DNA from: Streptomyces sp. 6-11-2
GTDB lineage: Bacteria; Actinomycetota; Actinomycetes; Streptomycetales; Streptomycetaceae
Direction: 5' to 3'
Assembly: GCF_006540305.1 (NCBI RefSeq)
Contig: NZ_BJOR01000001.1
Coordinates: 5,146,001 to 5,210,000, forward strand
DNA: 64,000 bases
Shown piece by piece: positions 16,168 to 24,983 of the stretch; positions within the stretch are counted from its first letter, which is position 1, and every line of letters starts with the position of its first letter. The notes beneath the pieces were generated by a model. The model made no database searches and had not been told where the DNA came from. It saw only the letters and a program-made list of their open reading frames with translations. The position numbers were made by a program, and so were the translations under genes.

Positions 16168-17658
16168 ATGACGGAACGACCCGCGCAGCGCACTCCCAAC
16201 CGCCAGCTCGCCGCGCTCATCGCAGAAGCGGGGTTCTCGAACGCGGGTCTGGCCCGTCGCGTCGACCAGCTCGGTCTCGAACACGGGCTGGACCTGAGAT
16301 ACGACAAGACGTCGGTCACCCGCTGGCTGCGCGGCCAGCAGCCGCGGGGCACCACGCCCGCCCTCATCGCGGAGGTGTTCACCCGGCGCCTGGGCCGCCG
16401 CCTGACCGCCCAGGACCTCGGCCTGGACGCCTGCGCCCCGGTGTACGCGGGGCTGGAGTTCGCCGCCACCCCGGAGGAGGCCGTCGACATCGTCGGCGGG
16501 CTGTGGCGCAAGGACTGCGGCAGCCACGCCGAACTGCGCAGGATCGCCTTCACCCCGGCGGGCCTCGTCGTGCCCAGCCGGGACTGGCTGATCGGGCGGG
16601 CCGACGACCGGGTCGCCCGCGCGGAGGCACCGGCCACCCGGGTCCCCGTCCAGGGGTACCCGGACCGGCCCGCCCTCGTCGTGCCCGACCCCTCGGTGCC
16701 CGGCGTGCCCCGGCAGCGCGGCCGGGCCGAACGGGGCCCGGCCGGACGGGAGGCGGGCCGGAAGGTCACCGCCGGCGACATCGCCGCCCTGCGCTCGGTC
16801 GGCGAGCTGTTCCGCACCCTCGACGACCTGTACGGCGGCGGCCATGCCCGCCAGGCCCTGGTGCGCTACCTGGAGCACGAGTGCGAGCCGATGCTGCGCG
16901 GCACCTACGGCGAGCAGACCGGCCGCCGGCTCTTCGGCGCCGCCGCCGACCTGACCCGGCTCGCCGGCTGGACGTCGTACGACATCGCCGCGCACGGGCT
17001 CGCCCAGCGCTACTTCGTGCAGGCGCTGCGGCTCGCCCAGGCCGCCGGGGACCGGCCCTACGGCGCCTATGTGCTGGTCACCATGAGCCGGCAGGCCGTC
17101 TACCTCGGACACGGGCGGGAGGCCGTGCAGCTCGCACGGGTGGCCCAGCAGGGGCTCGGCGGCTCCGCCCCGCCCGCCGTGCAGTCGCTGCTGCACGCCG
17201 CCGAGGCGCGCGGGCACGGGGTGCTGGGCGAGGTGCGCGCCTGCACCGCGTCCCTGGTGCGCGCCGAGCGCTTCCTGGAGGCGGCCCGGCCCGGGGACGA
17301 GGTGCCCTCCTGGGCGCGCTTCGACGAGGCGCAGCTGGCCGACGAGTCCGGGCACTGCCACCGGGACCTCCAGCAGTACCGGGCCGCCGCGCAGCACGCC
17401 GAACGCGCCTTGCGGCTGCGCGCCCCGGCGCACGCCCGCAGCCGGCTGTTCTGCCGGGTGGTCCTGGCCACCGCCCGCCTCGGCCTCGGCGACCTGGACC
17501 AGGCCTGCCGCCTGGCCGCCGAGGCGGCGGCCCAGGCCGCGGACATGCGCTCGGTCCGGGCGGTGGAGTACGTCAAGGACTTCGAACGCCGCCTGGAACC
17601 GTACAAGGACGCGACACCCGTACGCGGCTACCGGGACAAGGTGGCGGCGTTGGGTTGA
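16168..17658 (+). CDS. Helix-turn-helix and TPR-like transcriptional regulator (NsdA-like)
   Basis: 496 residues. The N-terminal 70 residues form an XRE-like module (LIAEAGFSNAGLARRVDQLG, TSVTRWLRGQQPRG), followed by a long alpha-helical, Ala/Leu/Arg-rich region with repeated helices compatible with TPR units (about 220-480). This architecture is that of the Streptomyces NsdA/NsdB group, which includes repressors of development and antibiotic synthesis. The ATG at 16168 begins the conserved N-terminus (MTERPAQRTPNRQL). The last codons before the stop at 17658 are the apparent founder sequence of the adjoining repeat array. Target genes unknown. Confidence 0.82.
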   Translation: MTERPAQRTPNRQLAALIAEAGFSNAGLARRVDQLGLEHGLDLRYDKTSVTRWLRGQQPRGTTPALIAEVFTRRLGRRLTAQDLGLDACAPVYAGLEFAATPEEAVDIVGGLWRKDCGSHAELRRIAFTPAGLVVPSRDWLIGRADDRVARAEAPATRVPVQGYPDRPALVVPDPSVPGVPRQRGRAERGPAGREAGRKVTAGDIAALRSVGELFRTLDDLYGGGHARQALVRYLEHECEPMLRGTYGEQTGRRLFGAAADLTRLAGWTSYDIAAHGLAQRYFVQALRLAQAAGDRPYGAYVLVTMSRQAVYLGHGREAVQLARVAQQGLGGSAPPAVQSLLHAAEARGHGVLGEVRACTASLVRAERFLEAARPGDEVPSWARFDEAQLADESGHCHRDLQQYRAAAQHAERALRLRAPAHARSRLFCRVVLATARLGLGDLDQACRLAAEAAAQAADMRSVRAVEYVKDFERRLEPYKDATPVRGYRDKVAALG

Positions 17659-17659
17659 G

Positions 17660-18150
17660 CCCTTGGGACGGGGCGGCGGCGCCAGGGCGAGTCCTGGGAC
17701 GGCGCGGCGGTGCCGGGCCGGGTCCCCGAGGCAAGGTCAGTGGCGTCGGGCCGGGTCCCCGGGCAAGGTGGCGGCGTTGGGCTGAGTCCCTGGGACGGGG
17801 CGGCGGTGCCGGGCCGAGTCCCGGGATGCGGCGCGCGTGTTGGGTTGAGTCTCCGGGACGTGGTGACGGCGTTGGACTGAGTGTCGGCTACGAGGTGGTG
17901 GCGTCGGGCCGAGTCCCTGGGACAAGGGCGGCGTCGGGCTGAACCCCTGGGGCGAGGCGGCGGATTCGGGCTGAGTCCCGGGACGTGGCGCGTGCTGGGT
18001 TGAGTTCCGGGACGTGGCGGCGGCGTTGGGCAGAGTCCCGGGGCAAGGGCAGCGGCGTCGGGCCGGGTCCCCGGGGCAAGGTGGCGGTGTTGGGCCGAGG
18101 CCCGGGGCAACGGCGGTGGTGCCGGGGCAAGTTCCGGGACGGGGGTGGCG
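17660..18150. repeat. Degenerate minisatellite, about 15 units of roughly 32 bp
   Basis: The whole gap between two convergent genes is filled by imperfect tandem copies of a unit close to GCGTTGGGCTGAGTCCCTGG followed by GACGGGGCGGCG (27-34 bp). The 3' end of the upstream regulator gene, including its TGA, matches this unit, and 17768-17800 repeats it nearly exactly. The last unit touches the stop codon of the convergent FAD oxidoreductase gene. All frames are open only because of the repeat; I see no gene here. Confidence 0.85.
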
Positions 18151-18152
18151 GC

Positions 18153-19562
18153 TCAGGCGGCGGCTTTCGGTTCCGCCCGGTGCATCGGGCGGCCGGCTCC
18201 CAGGTCGCCCAGGATCGCCGCGGCGGCCCGGTGGGCCGAGTGCAGCGCCCCCTGGACGGTACTGGTGTCCCGGTGGTCGCCGCACACGTACAGGCCCGCC
18301 AGCAGCCGCACCGGGCGCCGTGGGTCGTGCGGGGGGCGCATCGCGGGGACGGCCTCGGGGGTGTGGTGCACGGCGAGCGTCTCCCAGCGGGCGGTGGAGG
18401 TGCCGTAGAGGCGGGACAGATGGCGGCGTACGGCCGTGTCGACGTCGGCCGGGGGCACGCCCAGGACCGTCGACGACACCAGAGCGCGGCCGGCGGGCGC
18501 GCGGGAGGGGTCGACGCGGCTGACCACCGCCGTGTGCGCCACCGGGCCGCCGCGCTCCGCGTCGAGCAGCAGGTACCCGCCCGTCTCCGGGGGCTCGTCG
18601 GTCGTGTGGTGGACCACCGTCACCGGGTGGAAGTCCGGTACGCGCAGCCCGGGCAGCAGCTCGGCGGCGGCACGCGCGTCGGTGGCGACCAGCACGGCCT
18701 TGCAGCGGACCTCGCCGTGCTCGGCGGTGGTCACCGAGGTCGTGGAGACCGAGGTGGCCCGTACGCCGGTGTGCACGGTGCCGGGCGGCAGCGTGCGCGC
18801 GAGCAGCTCCGGCAGGACCTCGGCGCCGCCCTCCGGCAGACACAGCCGGCCGGAGGCGAAGGAGTGCAGGGCCAGGTCCGCGCAGCGGCTGGACGTGGTG
18901 AGGTCCGGGTCGCACAACAGGGCGGCGAGCAGCGGACGCAGGAAGCCGTCGACCGTGCGGGCGGGCAGGCCGCGGGCGGCCAGCGCCTGCTGGGCCGTCA
19001 ACTCGGGCCGCGACAGCAGGCGTTCGACCGGCGTGGCGGCGATCCGGCCGAGCGCGGCGCGCAGCCGCAGCGGCGCGCCGACCCCGCGGCGTCCGGGCGG
19101 CGGACCGTCGAGGAACGGCACGGCGGACGACCGGGGAACGGACGGCCGGGAGAGGGACGCACGGGCGAGGGACGACGGCCGGGGGACCGGCGGGCGGGGG
19201 GCGCTCGCCAGGGCGCGCACTACGTGAAGTGCGCTCCTCGCGCTCCCTCCGTGCGCCGGAGCGCCCGCGCGGAGGTGCCGTCCGTCGCTGTGCAGCAGGA
19301 CCCCCGGCGCGAAGGGACGCAGCACGAGCGCGTCGAGCCCCGGGCTCAGGGCCAGTTGGGGGTACGACGTGTTCAGCAGCTGTCCGATCCGGTCGAGCCG
19401 GAACCCGTCGACCTTCTCCGTCGACATGCGGCCGCCCGCGTAAGGGGCGGCCTCCAGGACCGCGGTCGTCACTCCTGCACTGGTCAGTCGATGCGCTGCC
19501 GCGAGCCCGGCGACCCCGGCTCCCACAACGACGACGTCCGCCTGATACGCGGGCTCAAGCAC
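18153..19562 (-). CDS. FAD-dependent oxidoreductase (amine oxidase/phytoene desaturase-like)
   Basis: 469 residues. The dinucleotide-binding motif GAGVAGLAAAHRL is at 14-26, EAAPYAGGRMSTE follows at the usual FAD position, and the C-terminal GLYVCGDHRDTSTVQGALHSA matches the FAD-contacting GD motif of flavin amine oxidases and desaturases. A Ser/Pro/Arg-rich segment (about 120-160) interrupts the fold and looks like a lineage insertion. The GTG start has GAGGAGG immediately upstream. No pathway genes are adjacent, so the substrate is unknown. Confidence 0.85.
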   Translation of the reverse strand: MLEPAYQADVVVVGAGVAGLAAAHRLTSAGVTTAVLEAAPYAGGRMSTEKVDGFRLDRIGQLLNTSYPQLALSPGLDALVLRPFAPGVLLHSDGRHLRAGAPAHGGSARSALHVVRALASAPRPPVPRPSSLARASLSRPSVPRSSAVPFLDGPPPGRRGVGAPLRLRAALGRIAATPVERLLSRPELTAQQALAARGLPARTVDGFLRPLLAALLCDPDLTTSSRCADLALHSFASGRLCLPEGGAEVLPELLARTLPPGTVHTGVRATSVSTTSVTTAEHGEVRCKAVLVATDARAAAELLPGLRVPDFHPVTVVHHTTDEPPETGGYLLLDAERGGPVAHTAVVSRVDPSRAPAGRALVSSTVLGVPPADVDTAVRRHLSRLYGTSTARWETLAVHHTPEAVPAMRPPHDPRRPVRLLAGLYVCGDHRDTSTVQGALHSAHRAAAAILGDLGAGRPMHRAEPKAAA

Positions 19563-19688
19563 GTGCCCCTCCTCGAGGTTGCGCGGCCGGTGGGGCGGTG
19601 ATGCCCGCGACCGGCGTCAGGAATACCCGAGTTCGCGTCGAGATTAGGGCCGTGCCCGGTCAGCGACAGTCGCGCATCAACAGGGCAC

Positions 19689-19738
19689 GGTCGCACGGCG
19701 GTCGCACACGGTCGCAAGGTGTTCCGCACGCGATCGCA
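19689..19738. promoter_or_regulatory. Helically phased GGTCGCA repeats upstream of the FAD oxidoreductase gene
   Basis: GGTCGCA occurs at 19689, 19700 and 19710, with a variant GATCGCA at 19732, so the first three are 10-11 bp apart, one DNA turn. They lie 127-176 bp upstream of the GTG start. This pattern fits cooperative binding of a regulator to one face of the helix. Confidence 0.4.
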
Positions 19739-19765
19739 AAGTGGCACGGCGAGTGGCCACAGACG

Positions 19766-20662
19766 TCACAGCGCCGCACGGACGGCGTCCTCGATCCCCG
19801 GAAAGGCGAACGAGAACCCCGACTCCAGCAGCCGCTTCGGCACCACCCGCGCGCTGCCCAGCACATCGCCCGCCATCTCCCCGAGCGCCGCGCGCAGGAC
19901 CGGCGCCGGCACGGAGAACAGCGTCGGCCGTTGCAGCACCCGGCCCATGGCCGCGGTGATCTCACCGTTCGTCAGCGGCTGCGGCGCGGTGAGGTTGACC
20001 GGCCCGGACAGGCTCTCGGTGTCCAGCAGATGGCGCAGCGCGGCCACCTCGTCGTGCAGCGCGATGAACGACCAGAACTGCCGCCCGTCTCCCAGCCGCC
20101 CGCCCAACCCGGCCTTGAACAGCGGGAACAGCCGTCCCCATGCCCCGCCCTCACGGGCCACCACCAGCCCGGTGCGGGCGAACACCGTCCGGACGCCCGC
20201 CTCCCGCGCGGGAGCCGCGGCCTGCTCCCACTCGACGCACAGCGCCGGCAGAAAACCGTCCCCGGGCGGCGCGTCCTCGTCGACGGCGCGCTCGCCGGTG
20301 TCGCCGTAGTAGCCGATCGCGCTGCCGCTGACGAACACCCGCGGAGGCGCGTCCAGGGAGGCCACGGCCTCGGCGAGCGCCGTCGTGCCGAGCACCCGGC
20401 TGTCCCGGATCGCCTTCTTGTACTCCCGCGTCCACCGGTGGTCGCCCACGCCCGCGCCCGCCAGGTTGACCACCGCGTCGCACCCGGCGAGCCCCGCCGC
20501 GTCCACGTACCGGCCGACGGGATCCCAGCAGACCTCGTCCTCGCCGCGGGCCGAACGGCGCACCAGGCGCACCACCTCGTGCCCGTCCGCGACGAGGGAC
20601 CGCACCAGGGCACTGCCGATCAGACCGGACGCGCCGGCCACCGCGATTCGCGAACGTTCCAT
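19766..20662 (-). CDS. TIGR01777 family epimerase (YfcH/Rv2216-like)
   Basis: 298 residues. The Rossmann motif GASGLIGSALV (10-20), the family signature VNLAGAGVGDHRWTREYKK, the SGSAIGYYG segment and the C-terminal domain starting near LTAPQPLTNGEITAAMGRVL are characteristic of TIGR01777 proteins. Activity is unproven; members are atypical SDRs. In M. tuberculosis the orthologue Rv2216 sits between dlaT/sucB and lipB, and the same neighbourhood is retained here. Confidence 0.9.
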   Translation of the reverse strand: MERSRIAVAGASGLIGSALVRSLVADGHEVVRLVRRSARGEDEVCWDPVGRYVDAAGLAGCDAVVNLAGAGVGDHRWTREYKKAIRDSRVLGTTALAEAVASLDAPPRVFVSGSAIGYYGDTGERAVDEDAPPGDGFLPALCVEWEQAAAPAREAGVRTVFARTGLVVAREGGAWGRLFPLFKAGLGGRLGDGRQFWSFIALHDEVAALRHLLDTESLSGPVNLTAPQPLTNGEITAAMGRVLQRPTLFSVPAPVLRAALGEMAGDVLGSARVVPKRLLESGFSFAFPGIEDAVRAAL

Positions 20663-20724
20663 GCGCCCATCCTGCCCGCCGGGCCGCGAAAATCCCGGCG
20701 GGCCGGTCCGGCCCGCGCCGTAGA

Positions 20725-21222
20725 GTGACCGTCATGCCGGTTCCCTCCATACGCCACGCCACATTGGACGACGAGGACGGTCTCGGCCGGCTCGACCGTG
20801 AGACCTGGTCCACGACGCACGCGGTCGCCCCGCCCCCGCGGCAGCCCTACGAGCCCTTCTTCACGCACCGGTCGGGACCGCGCGACCACCTGGTCGCCGA
20901 GCTCGGCGGCCGTCTGGTCGGATACATCCGCCTCGGCTTCCCCACCGGACTGGCGTCGAACGCGCACGTCCGGCAGATCCACGGACTCGCCGTGGCCGAG
21001 GAGGCCCGCGGCAGCGGGGTGGGCCGCGCCCTGCTGCGTGCCGTCGTCGAGGAGGCCCGCCGCCAGGGCGCCCGCCGGATCACCCTGCGGGTGCTGGGCC
21101 ACAACACCCCCGCCCGCAAGCTGTACGAGTCCGAGGGCTTCGTGGTGGAGGGCGTCCAGCCGGAGGAGTTCCACCTGGACGGCGTCTACGTCGACGACGT
21201 CCTCATGGGCCGCTTCCTGTGA
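20725..21222 (+). CDS. GNAT-family N-acetyltransferase
   Basis: 165 residues. Acetyl-CoA-binding motif A is visible as [31 protein letters not shown] with the Q/RxxGxG/A loop (RGSGVG), and motif B as [16 protein letters not shown]. It transfers an acetyl group to an unknown amine. Either the GTG at 20725 or the ATG at 20734 could be the start, as neither has a clear RBS. Confidence 0.87.
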   Translation: MTVMPVPSIRHATLDDEDGLGRLDRETWSTTHAVAPPPRQPYEPFFTHRSGPRDHLVAELGGRLVGYIRLGFPTGLASNAHVRQIHGLAVAEEARGSGVGRALLRAVVEEARRQGARRITLRVLGHNTPARKLYESEGFVVEGVQPEEFHLDGVYVDDVLMGRFL

Positions 21223-21250
21223 GCCGCGGGGCCCGACGCGAAACCCTGAG

Positions 21251-22435
21251 TCACGAGGTCACCAGCCCGCCCGTGTCCACCGGCGCGGTCGCGTGCGCCG
21301 CCCGCTGCGCGTCCGGGGCGACTTCGGCCGCCGTCAGGACGTATCCCGTCTCGTTGTCGGAGGTGGAGCGGGCGAAGACCACGCCGAAGACCCGGCCGTC
21401 CGTGGTGAGCAGCGGACCGCCGGAGTTGCCGGGGCGGACCGTGGAGCGGATCGAGTAGATCTCCCGGGTGACCGTGCCGTTGTTGTAGATGTTCTGGCCC
21501 GTCGCCCGGATCCGGTTCGCCACCGTCGCCGCCTGGAGGTTCAGGTCGCCGTCCTGCGGATAGCCCGCGACCACCGCCGAGTCGCCGCGCACGGCGGCGT
21601 CGTCGAACCGCAGCACGGGGGCCTCCAGCCCGGGGACGTAGAGCACGGCCACGTCCCGGTGCGGGTCGAACAGCACCACCCGTGCCTCGTACGACCGCCC
21701 GACGCCGCCGATCCGCACGGCCGGATCGTCGATGCCCGCCACCACGTGCGCGTTGGTCATCACATGCTCCCGCGCGTACACGAACCCGCTGCCCTCGCGG
21801 CCCTGGTTGCCCGCGGCGCCCTCGATCTTGACCGTGCTGAACCGGGCGGCGTTCGTCGCGCTCTCCGTCACGCTGTCCCCGGAGGGCCGGGCGACGCCCG
21901 CCGCCGGCTCGCTCTCGAAGGGGTTGAAGACCTGCGGGAAGCCCGCCTCGGTCAGCGCGGAGGTGGCACGCGAGAACCAGGCCGGGGTGGTCTCCGGCAT
22001 CGCGTTCTGCACGGTGCCCAGAAGTCTGGAGTCGCGTATCGCCGACGTCACCACCGGGGAGGAGGAGGCGCCCAGGACGCTCGCCGCCACCCAGGCCACG
22101 ATCAGCACCGCCACCGTGTTGGCGGCGGCCCCGCCGATGCCGTCGGCCACCCGCAGCGGCCCGCGGTCCAGCTCGCGCCGCAGCCGCAGCGCCAGGCGGC
22201 CCGCCAGCTCGTGCCCCACCACGGCCGGCACCAGCACCGTGAGCACGGCGGTGACCGTCGCCGTGGTCGTCCCGCGCGTGACGAAGTCCATCACCCACGG
22301 CAGGATCCACACGCCGACGACGGCACCGCCGACGAAACCGGCCAGCGAGACACAGCCGGCCACCAGTCCCCGCCGGTAGCCGGACGCGGCGTAGACGAGG
22401 ATCACCAGCACCAACAGCAGGTCGAGCAGGTTCAC
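21251..22435 (-). CDS. MarP-like membrane serine protease (CvpA domain plus trypsin domain)
   Basis: 394 residues. Four N-terminal transmembrane helices (about 3-20, 24-46, 57-78, 103-122) form a colicin V production (CvpA) domain. The extracellular trypsin-like domain has catalytic His230 (TNAHVV), Asp261 (HRDVAVL) and Ser338 (RPGNSGGPL). In M. tuberculosis MarP (Rv3671c) this architecture is needed for acid resistance and activates a peptidoglycan hydrolase. Here the gene diverges from the remnant of a peptidoglycan-recognition amidase, a suggestive pairing. The start is GTG with AAAGG upstream. Confidence 0.9.
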   Translation of the reverse strand: MNLLDLLLVLVILVYAASGYRRGLVAGCVSLAGFVGGAVVGVWILPWVMDFVTRGTTTATVTAVLTVLVPAVVGHELAGRLALRLRRELDRGPLRVADGIGGAAANTVAVLIVAWVAASVLGASSSPVVTSAIRDSRLLGTVQNAMPETTPAWFSRATSALTEAGFPQVFNPFESEPAAGVARPSGDSVTESATNAARFSTVKIEGAAGNQGREGSGFVYAREHVMTNAHVVAGIDDPAVRIGGVGRSYEARVVLFDPHRDVAVLYVPGLEAPVLRFDDAAVRGDSAVVAGYPQDGDLNLQAATVANRIRATGQNIYNNGTVTREIYSIRSTVRPGNSGGPLLTTDGRVFGVVFARSTSDNETGYVLTAAEVAPDAQRAAHATAPVDTGGLVTS

Positions 22436-22625
22436 TCACGCCGCCTTTCTCCTCGGATCCACACATACGCGCGGGACGGGTCCAGTGATCAGCCACGCAC
22501 ACGTGGATCCGGGGACCGGCCACGTGTACGTGTACCCCCATAAACGTCCTGGACCAGGACGTTGGTTCCACCAGGTGGCAGAGTGCACATCGCGGACGGA
22601 CCGGAACCGCCCCGGGATTGGGCTC

Positions 22626-23378
22626 ATGCGTGTGGTGCCGAGGGCCGGGCGGCCGCGCAGCGCTCTCGTGGCGCTCCTGTGCTGCCTGCCGGGTGTCTCC
22701 GCCGTCGGCGCGCTGCTGCCGTACGTGTCCGGCTCCGGACGGACGCCGTCCGTGCCCGTGTGCGCCGCCGTGCCCGGTCCGACGGCCCCGGCGCACGACG
22801 CGCCCAGGCCGCGGATCGTGCCCCGCTCGGCCTGGCTGGACGCAACTCCCCGGGCCTCTCGGCTCTCCGAAGTCTCTCGGCTGTCCTGGGCTTCCTCGGC
22901 TTCCGGGGCCTCCCGGCTGTCCTGGGCCTCCCGAACCTCCGGGGTTTCCGGGCACTCCTGGGCCTGCCGGGGCTCCTGGGTCTCCTGGGCCTGCGGCTGC
23001 GGGCCGGTGGGCTGCCGGTGCTCCTGCGTCTCCTGGCGCTCCCGGGCCTGCCGGTGCTCCTGGGTCTCCTGGGTCTGCGGCTGCGGGCCGGTGGGCTGCC
23101 GGTGCTCCTGCGTCTCCTGGCGCTCCCGGGCCCGCCGGGGCTCCTGGCGTTCCCGGGCCTCCTGGGCCTGCCGGGCCTCCTGGCGTTCCCGAAGCTCCGG
23201 GGTTTCCAGGCTCTCCTGGGCTTCCCGGGCCTCCCTGGCCTGCCGGGGCTCCTGGCCCTCCCGGGCCTCCCGCACCACCTCCCACGACCATCCCGCGGGG
23301 GCCGTCACAGTGGGTCCGCGGGGGGCGGGAGTTGTTCGGGGGTGCTACTCACGGAACCGGTCCCACAGCTTCGGATAG
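22626..23378 (+). pseudogene. Truncated peptidoglycan-recognition (amidase_2) protein gene running into repeats
   Basis: From the ATG at 22626 the frame encodes a signal/anchor segment ([22 protein letters not shown]), an Ala/Pro linker and then [13 protein letters not shown], which is the typical first strand of actinobacterial PGRP/N-acetylmuramoyl-L-alanine amidase domains. After about residue 73 the expected domain (the zinc-site HHT, the YNFLVD and EGRAGG segments) is absent. The frame passes instead through low-complexity Ser/Arg/Trp/Cys codons of a repeat array and stops antisense to the DUF4240 gene. I infer a gene whose body was deleted or replaced. Codon bias is Streptomyces-like up to about 22840 and weaker beyond. 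Confidence 0.55.
22845..23320. repeat. Low-complexity array with an 84-bp tandem duplication
   Basis: About 475 bp of variants of CTCCCGGGCCTCCTGGGCCTG. Within it a 57-bp segment (22991-23047) recurs exactly at 23075-23131, an 84-bp period (28 codons). All six frames are nearly open, giving Gly-X-Y collagen-like, Leu-rich or Glu/Arg/Gln-rich (EAREAQ) readings. The minus-strand EAREAQ reading, starting at a GTG at 23308 just downstream of the DUF4240 stop, has the highest third-position GC. Confidence 0.8.
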
Positions 23379-23863
23379 CGCTGGGCGAGCGCCCGGTCGT
23401 CCTCGAAGTCGACCGGGGTGCCCTCCGGTTCCGCCGGGGCGGGCGGGATGCCGAGGTCGGGGGCGACCGTGCCGGTGAGCTGCTCGTAGGCCTCGTCGGC
23501 CGCGTAGCCGAGTTCCTCGCCGTCGCCGTCGACCTCCTCGTCGAAGTCGTCCAGCAGGTCGGCGAGCGAGTCCGGATCGTGCAGGGCGCCCTCGAAGACC
23601 TCCCGGCCCTGGCCGATCAGCCAGCACCGGAAGAAGTCGAAGGCGTCGTCGCTGGCCCCGTCCAGGAGCACCCAGGCGGCGCCCCACAGGTCCCAGTGGT
23701 AGGCCCGGTTGTACCGGGCCTCGAAGTGACGGGCGAAGTCCAGGATCACCTCGGGATCGCAGCCCAGCAGCCGCTCGACGAGCAGGTCGGCCTGCTCCTC
23801 CGGATCCCCCTCGGCGGCCTCGCGGCTGCCGTCGATCAGCTCCCAGAACTCCGTCTCGTCCAT
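23345..23863 (-). CDS. DUF4240 domain protein
   Basis: 172 residues, acidic. It begins [17 protein letters not shown], the hallmark of DUF4240, followed by [23 protein letters not shown] and [23 protein letters not shown]. It is soluble and cytosolic. DUF4240 proteins are widespread in Streptomyces and often linked to immunity or contact systems, but no such partner is seen here. A GTG directly precedes the chosen ATG. Function unknown. Confidence 0.88.
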   Translation of the reverse strand: MDETEFWELIDGSREAAEGDPEEQADLLVERLLGCDPEVILDFARHFEARYNRAYHWDLWGAAWVLLDGASDDAFDFFRCWLIGQGREVFEGALHDPDSLADLLDDFDEEVDGDGEELGYAADEAYEQLTGTVAPDLGIPPAPAEPEGTPVDFEDDRALAQRYPKLWDRFRE

Positions 23864-23919
23864 CACGGCTCAAGCATCGGCCCTCGCGCCGGGGGGCGCA
23901 CGCGGAATGCGGCGGGCCG

Positions 23920-24906
23920 TCAGGGGCGGTACAGCGCGGCCAGCCGGTCGGCGTCGCGCGTGAAACGCGCCCGCAGCGCCTCGGGGGCCAGCACCTCGAC
24001 CTCCGGCCCGAGCGCAGTGAGCTGGGTGTGGGCGACCTCTTCGGACTCCACCGGCAGGGTCACCGTCACCCATCCGTTCCCGTCGCGGCCGGCCGCGGCC
24101 CCGACGGCCTCGAGCGCCGCCCGGGCCGGCACCGGCCCCACGGCGTGCGGCAGCCGCCGCAGGCCCTCCTCGGACAGCCGCACCACCACCTCGGCCCGCA
24201 GGACGGACCGCGCGAACTGCGCGGCCCGCTCCTCCCAGAAAGCGGGCAGGTCGAAGTCGTCGTCCCGTTCGAAGCGCTTCCCCGCGCCGGCGTCCACGGC
24301 CGAGAAACGGTCCACGCGGTAGACCCGGAAGGAGCCGGGCCCCACGACCCGGGCGCACAGGTACCACCCGCCCGCCTTGAGCACGAGACCGTACGGCTCC
24401 AGTTCCCGTGCGACCTCCTCCTCGCCGCGCCGGTAGCGCGCGGTGATCCGCCGGTCGTCCCACACCGCCTCCGCGACCGCCGGCAGCAGCTCGGGCGTCC
24501 TCGGCTCGCGGAACCAGTCGGGCGCGTCCAGGTGGAAGCGCTGCGCCGCCGTACGGGAGGCGTCGCGCAGGGAGGGGAGCAGGGCCGCGGACACCTTCAG
24601 CCGGGCGGCCGAGGCGGCGTCCTGAAGTCCCATCTCCCGCAGCGCCCCCGGAACGCCGCTGAGGAAGAGCGCCTCCGCCTCACCGCGGTCGAGCCCGGTC
24701 AGCCGGGTGCGGTAGCCGCCGACCAGCCGGTAGCCCCCGGCCCGCCCCCGGTCCGCGTACACCGGCACGCCCGCCTCCGACAGCGCCTGCGCGTCCCGTG
24801 TGACGGTCCGCTCCGACACCTCCAGTTCCCGGGCGAGCTCGGCGGCGGTCATGGCGGGCCGCGACTGGAGCAGCAGCACCATTTTGATCAGACGGGCGGC
24901 ACGCAT
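23920..24906 (-). CDS. HTH and WYL-domain transcriptional regulator (YafY-like)
   Basis: 328 residues. The N-terminal HTH_11 (MVLLLQSRPAMTAAELARELEVSERTVTRDAQAL, residues about 9-42) is followed by GGYRLVGGYRT, and a WYL domain spans about 150-230 (YRRGEEEVARELEPYGLVLKAGGWYLCARV). WYL regulators sense nucleic acids or nucleotides and control stress or defence genes. The gene is downstream of aceE but separated by a strong terminator. Confidence 0.92.
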   Translation of the reverse strand: MRAARLIKMVLLLQSRPAMTAAELARELEVSERTVTRDAQALSEAGVPVYADRGRAGGYRLVGGYRTRLTGLDRGEAEALFLSGVPGALREMGLQDAASAARLKVSAALLPSLRDASRTAAQRFHLDAPDWFREPRTPELLPAVAEAVWDDRRITARYRRGEEEVARELEPYGLVLKAGGWYLCARVVGPGSFRVYRVDRFSAVDAGAGKRFERDDDFDLPAFWEERAAQFARSVLRAEVVVRLSEEGLRRLPHAVGPVPARAALEAVGAAAGRDGNGWVTVTLPVESEEVAHTQLTALGPEVEVLAPEALRARFTRDADRLAALYRP

Positions 24907-24929
24907 AGGGCCATCATGCCGGGGCCGGC

Positions 24930-24971
24930 GACGACGAAGGGGTACGGCCGCGGCCGTACCCCTTCGTCGTC
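24930..24971. terminator. Perfect 42-bp palindrome, aceE terminator
   Basis: Arms 24930-24950 and 24951-24971 are exact reverse complements (21 bp). It lies 12 bp past the aceE stop and just upstream of the WYL regulator gene. Confidence 0.88.
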
Positions 24972-24983
24972 ATGCGGTGTGTC

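Noticed and set aside
17660..18150. CRISPR array
   Set aside because: Units are degenerate along their whole length with no conserved repeat plus unique spacer pattern, and no cas genes are nearby. The same applies to the array at 44.97-46.85 kb.
17628..18915. Long Pro/Arg/Thr-rich minus-strand frames across the 17.7-18.2 kb array
   Set aside because: They exist only because the repeat unit lacks stops in that frame. They have no plausible fold, RBS or family and overlap the real FAD oxidoreductase gene.
22618..23478. Collagen-like Gly-X-Y protein on the plus strand
   Set aside because: The reading arises from repeats of GGGCCTCCC-type DNA. Third-position GC in this frame is only about half, unlike real genes here, and similar Gly-X-Y readings appear on the opposite strand.
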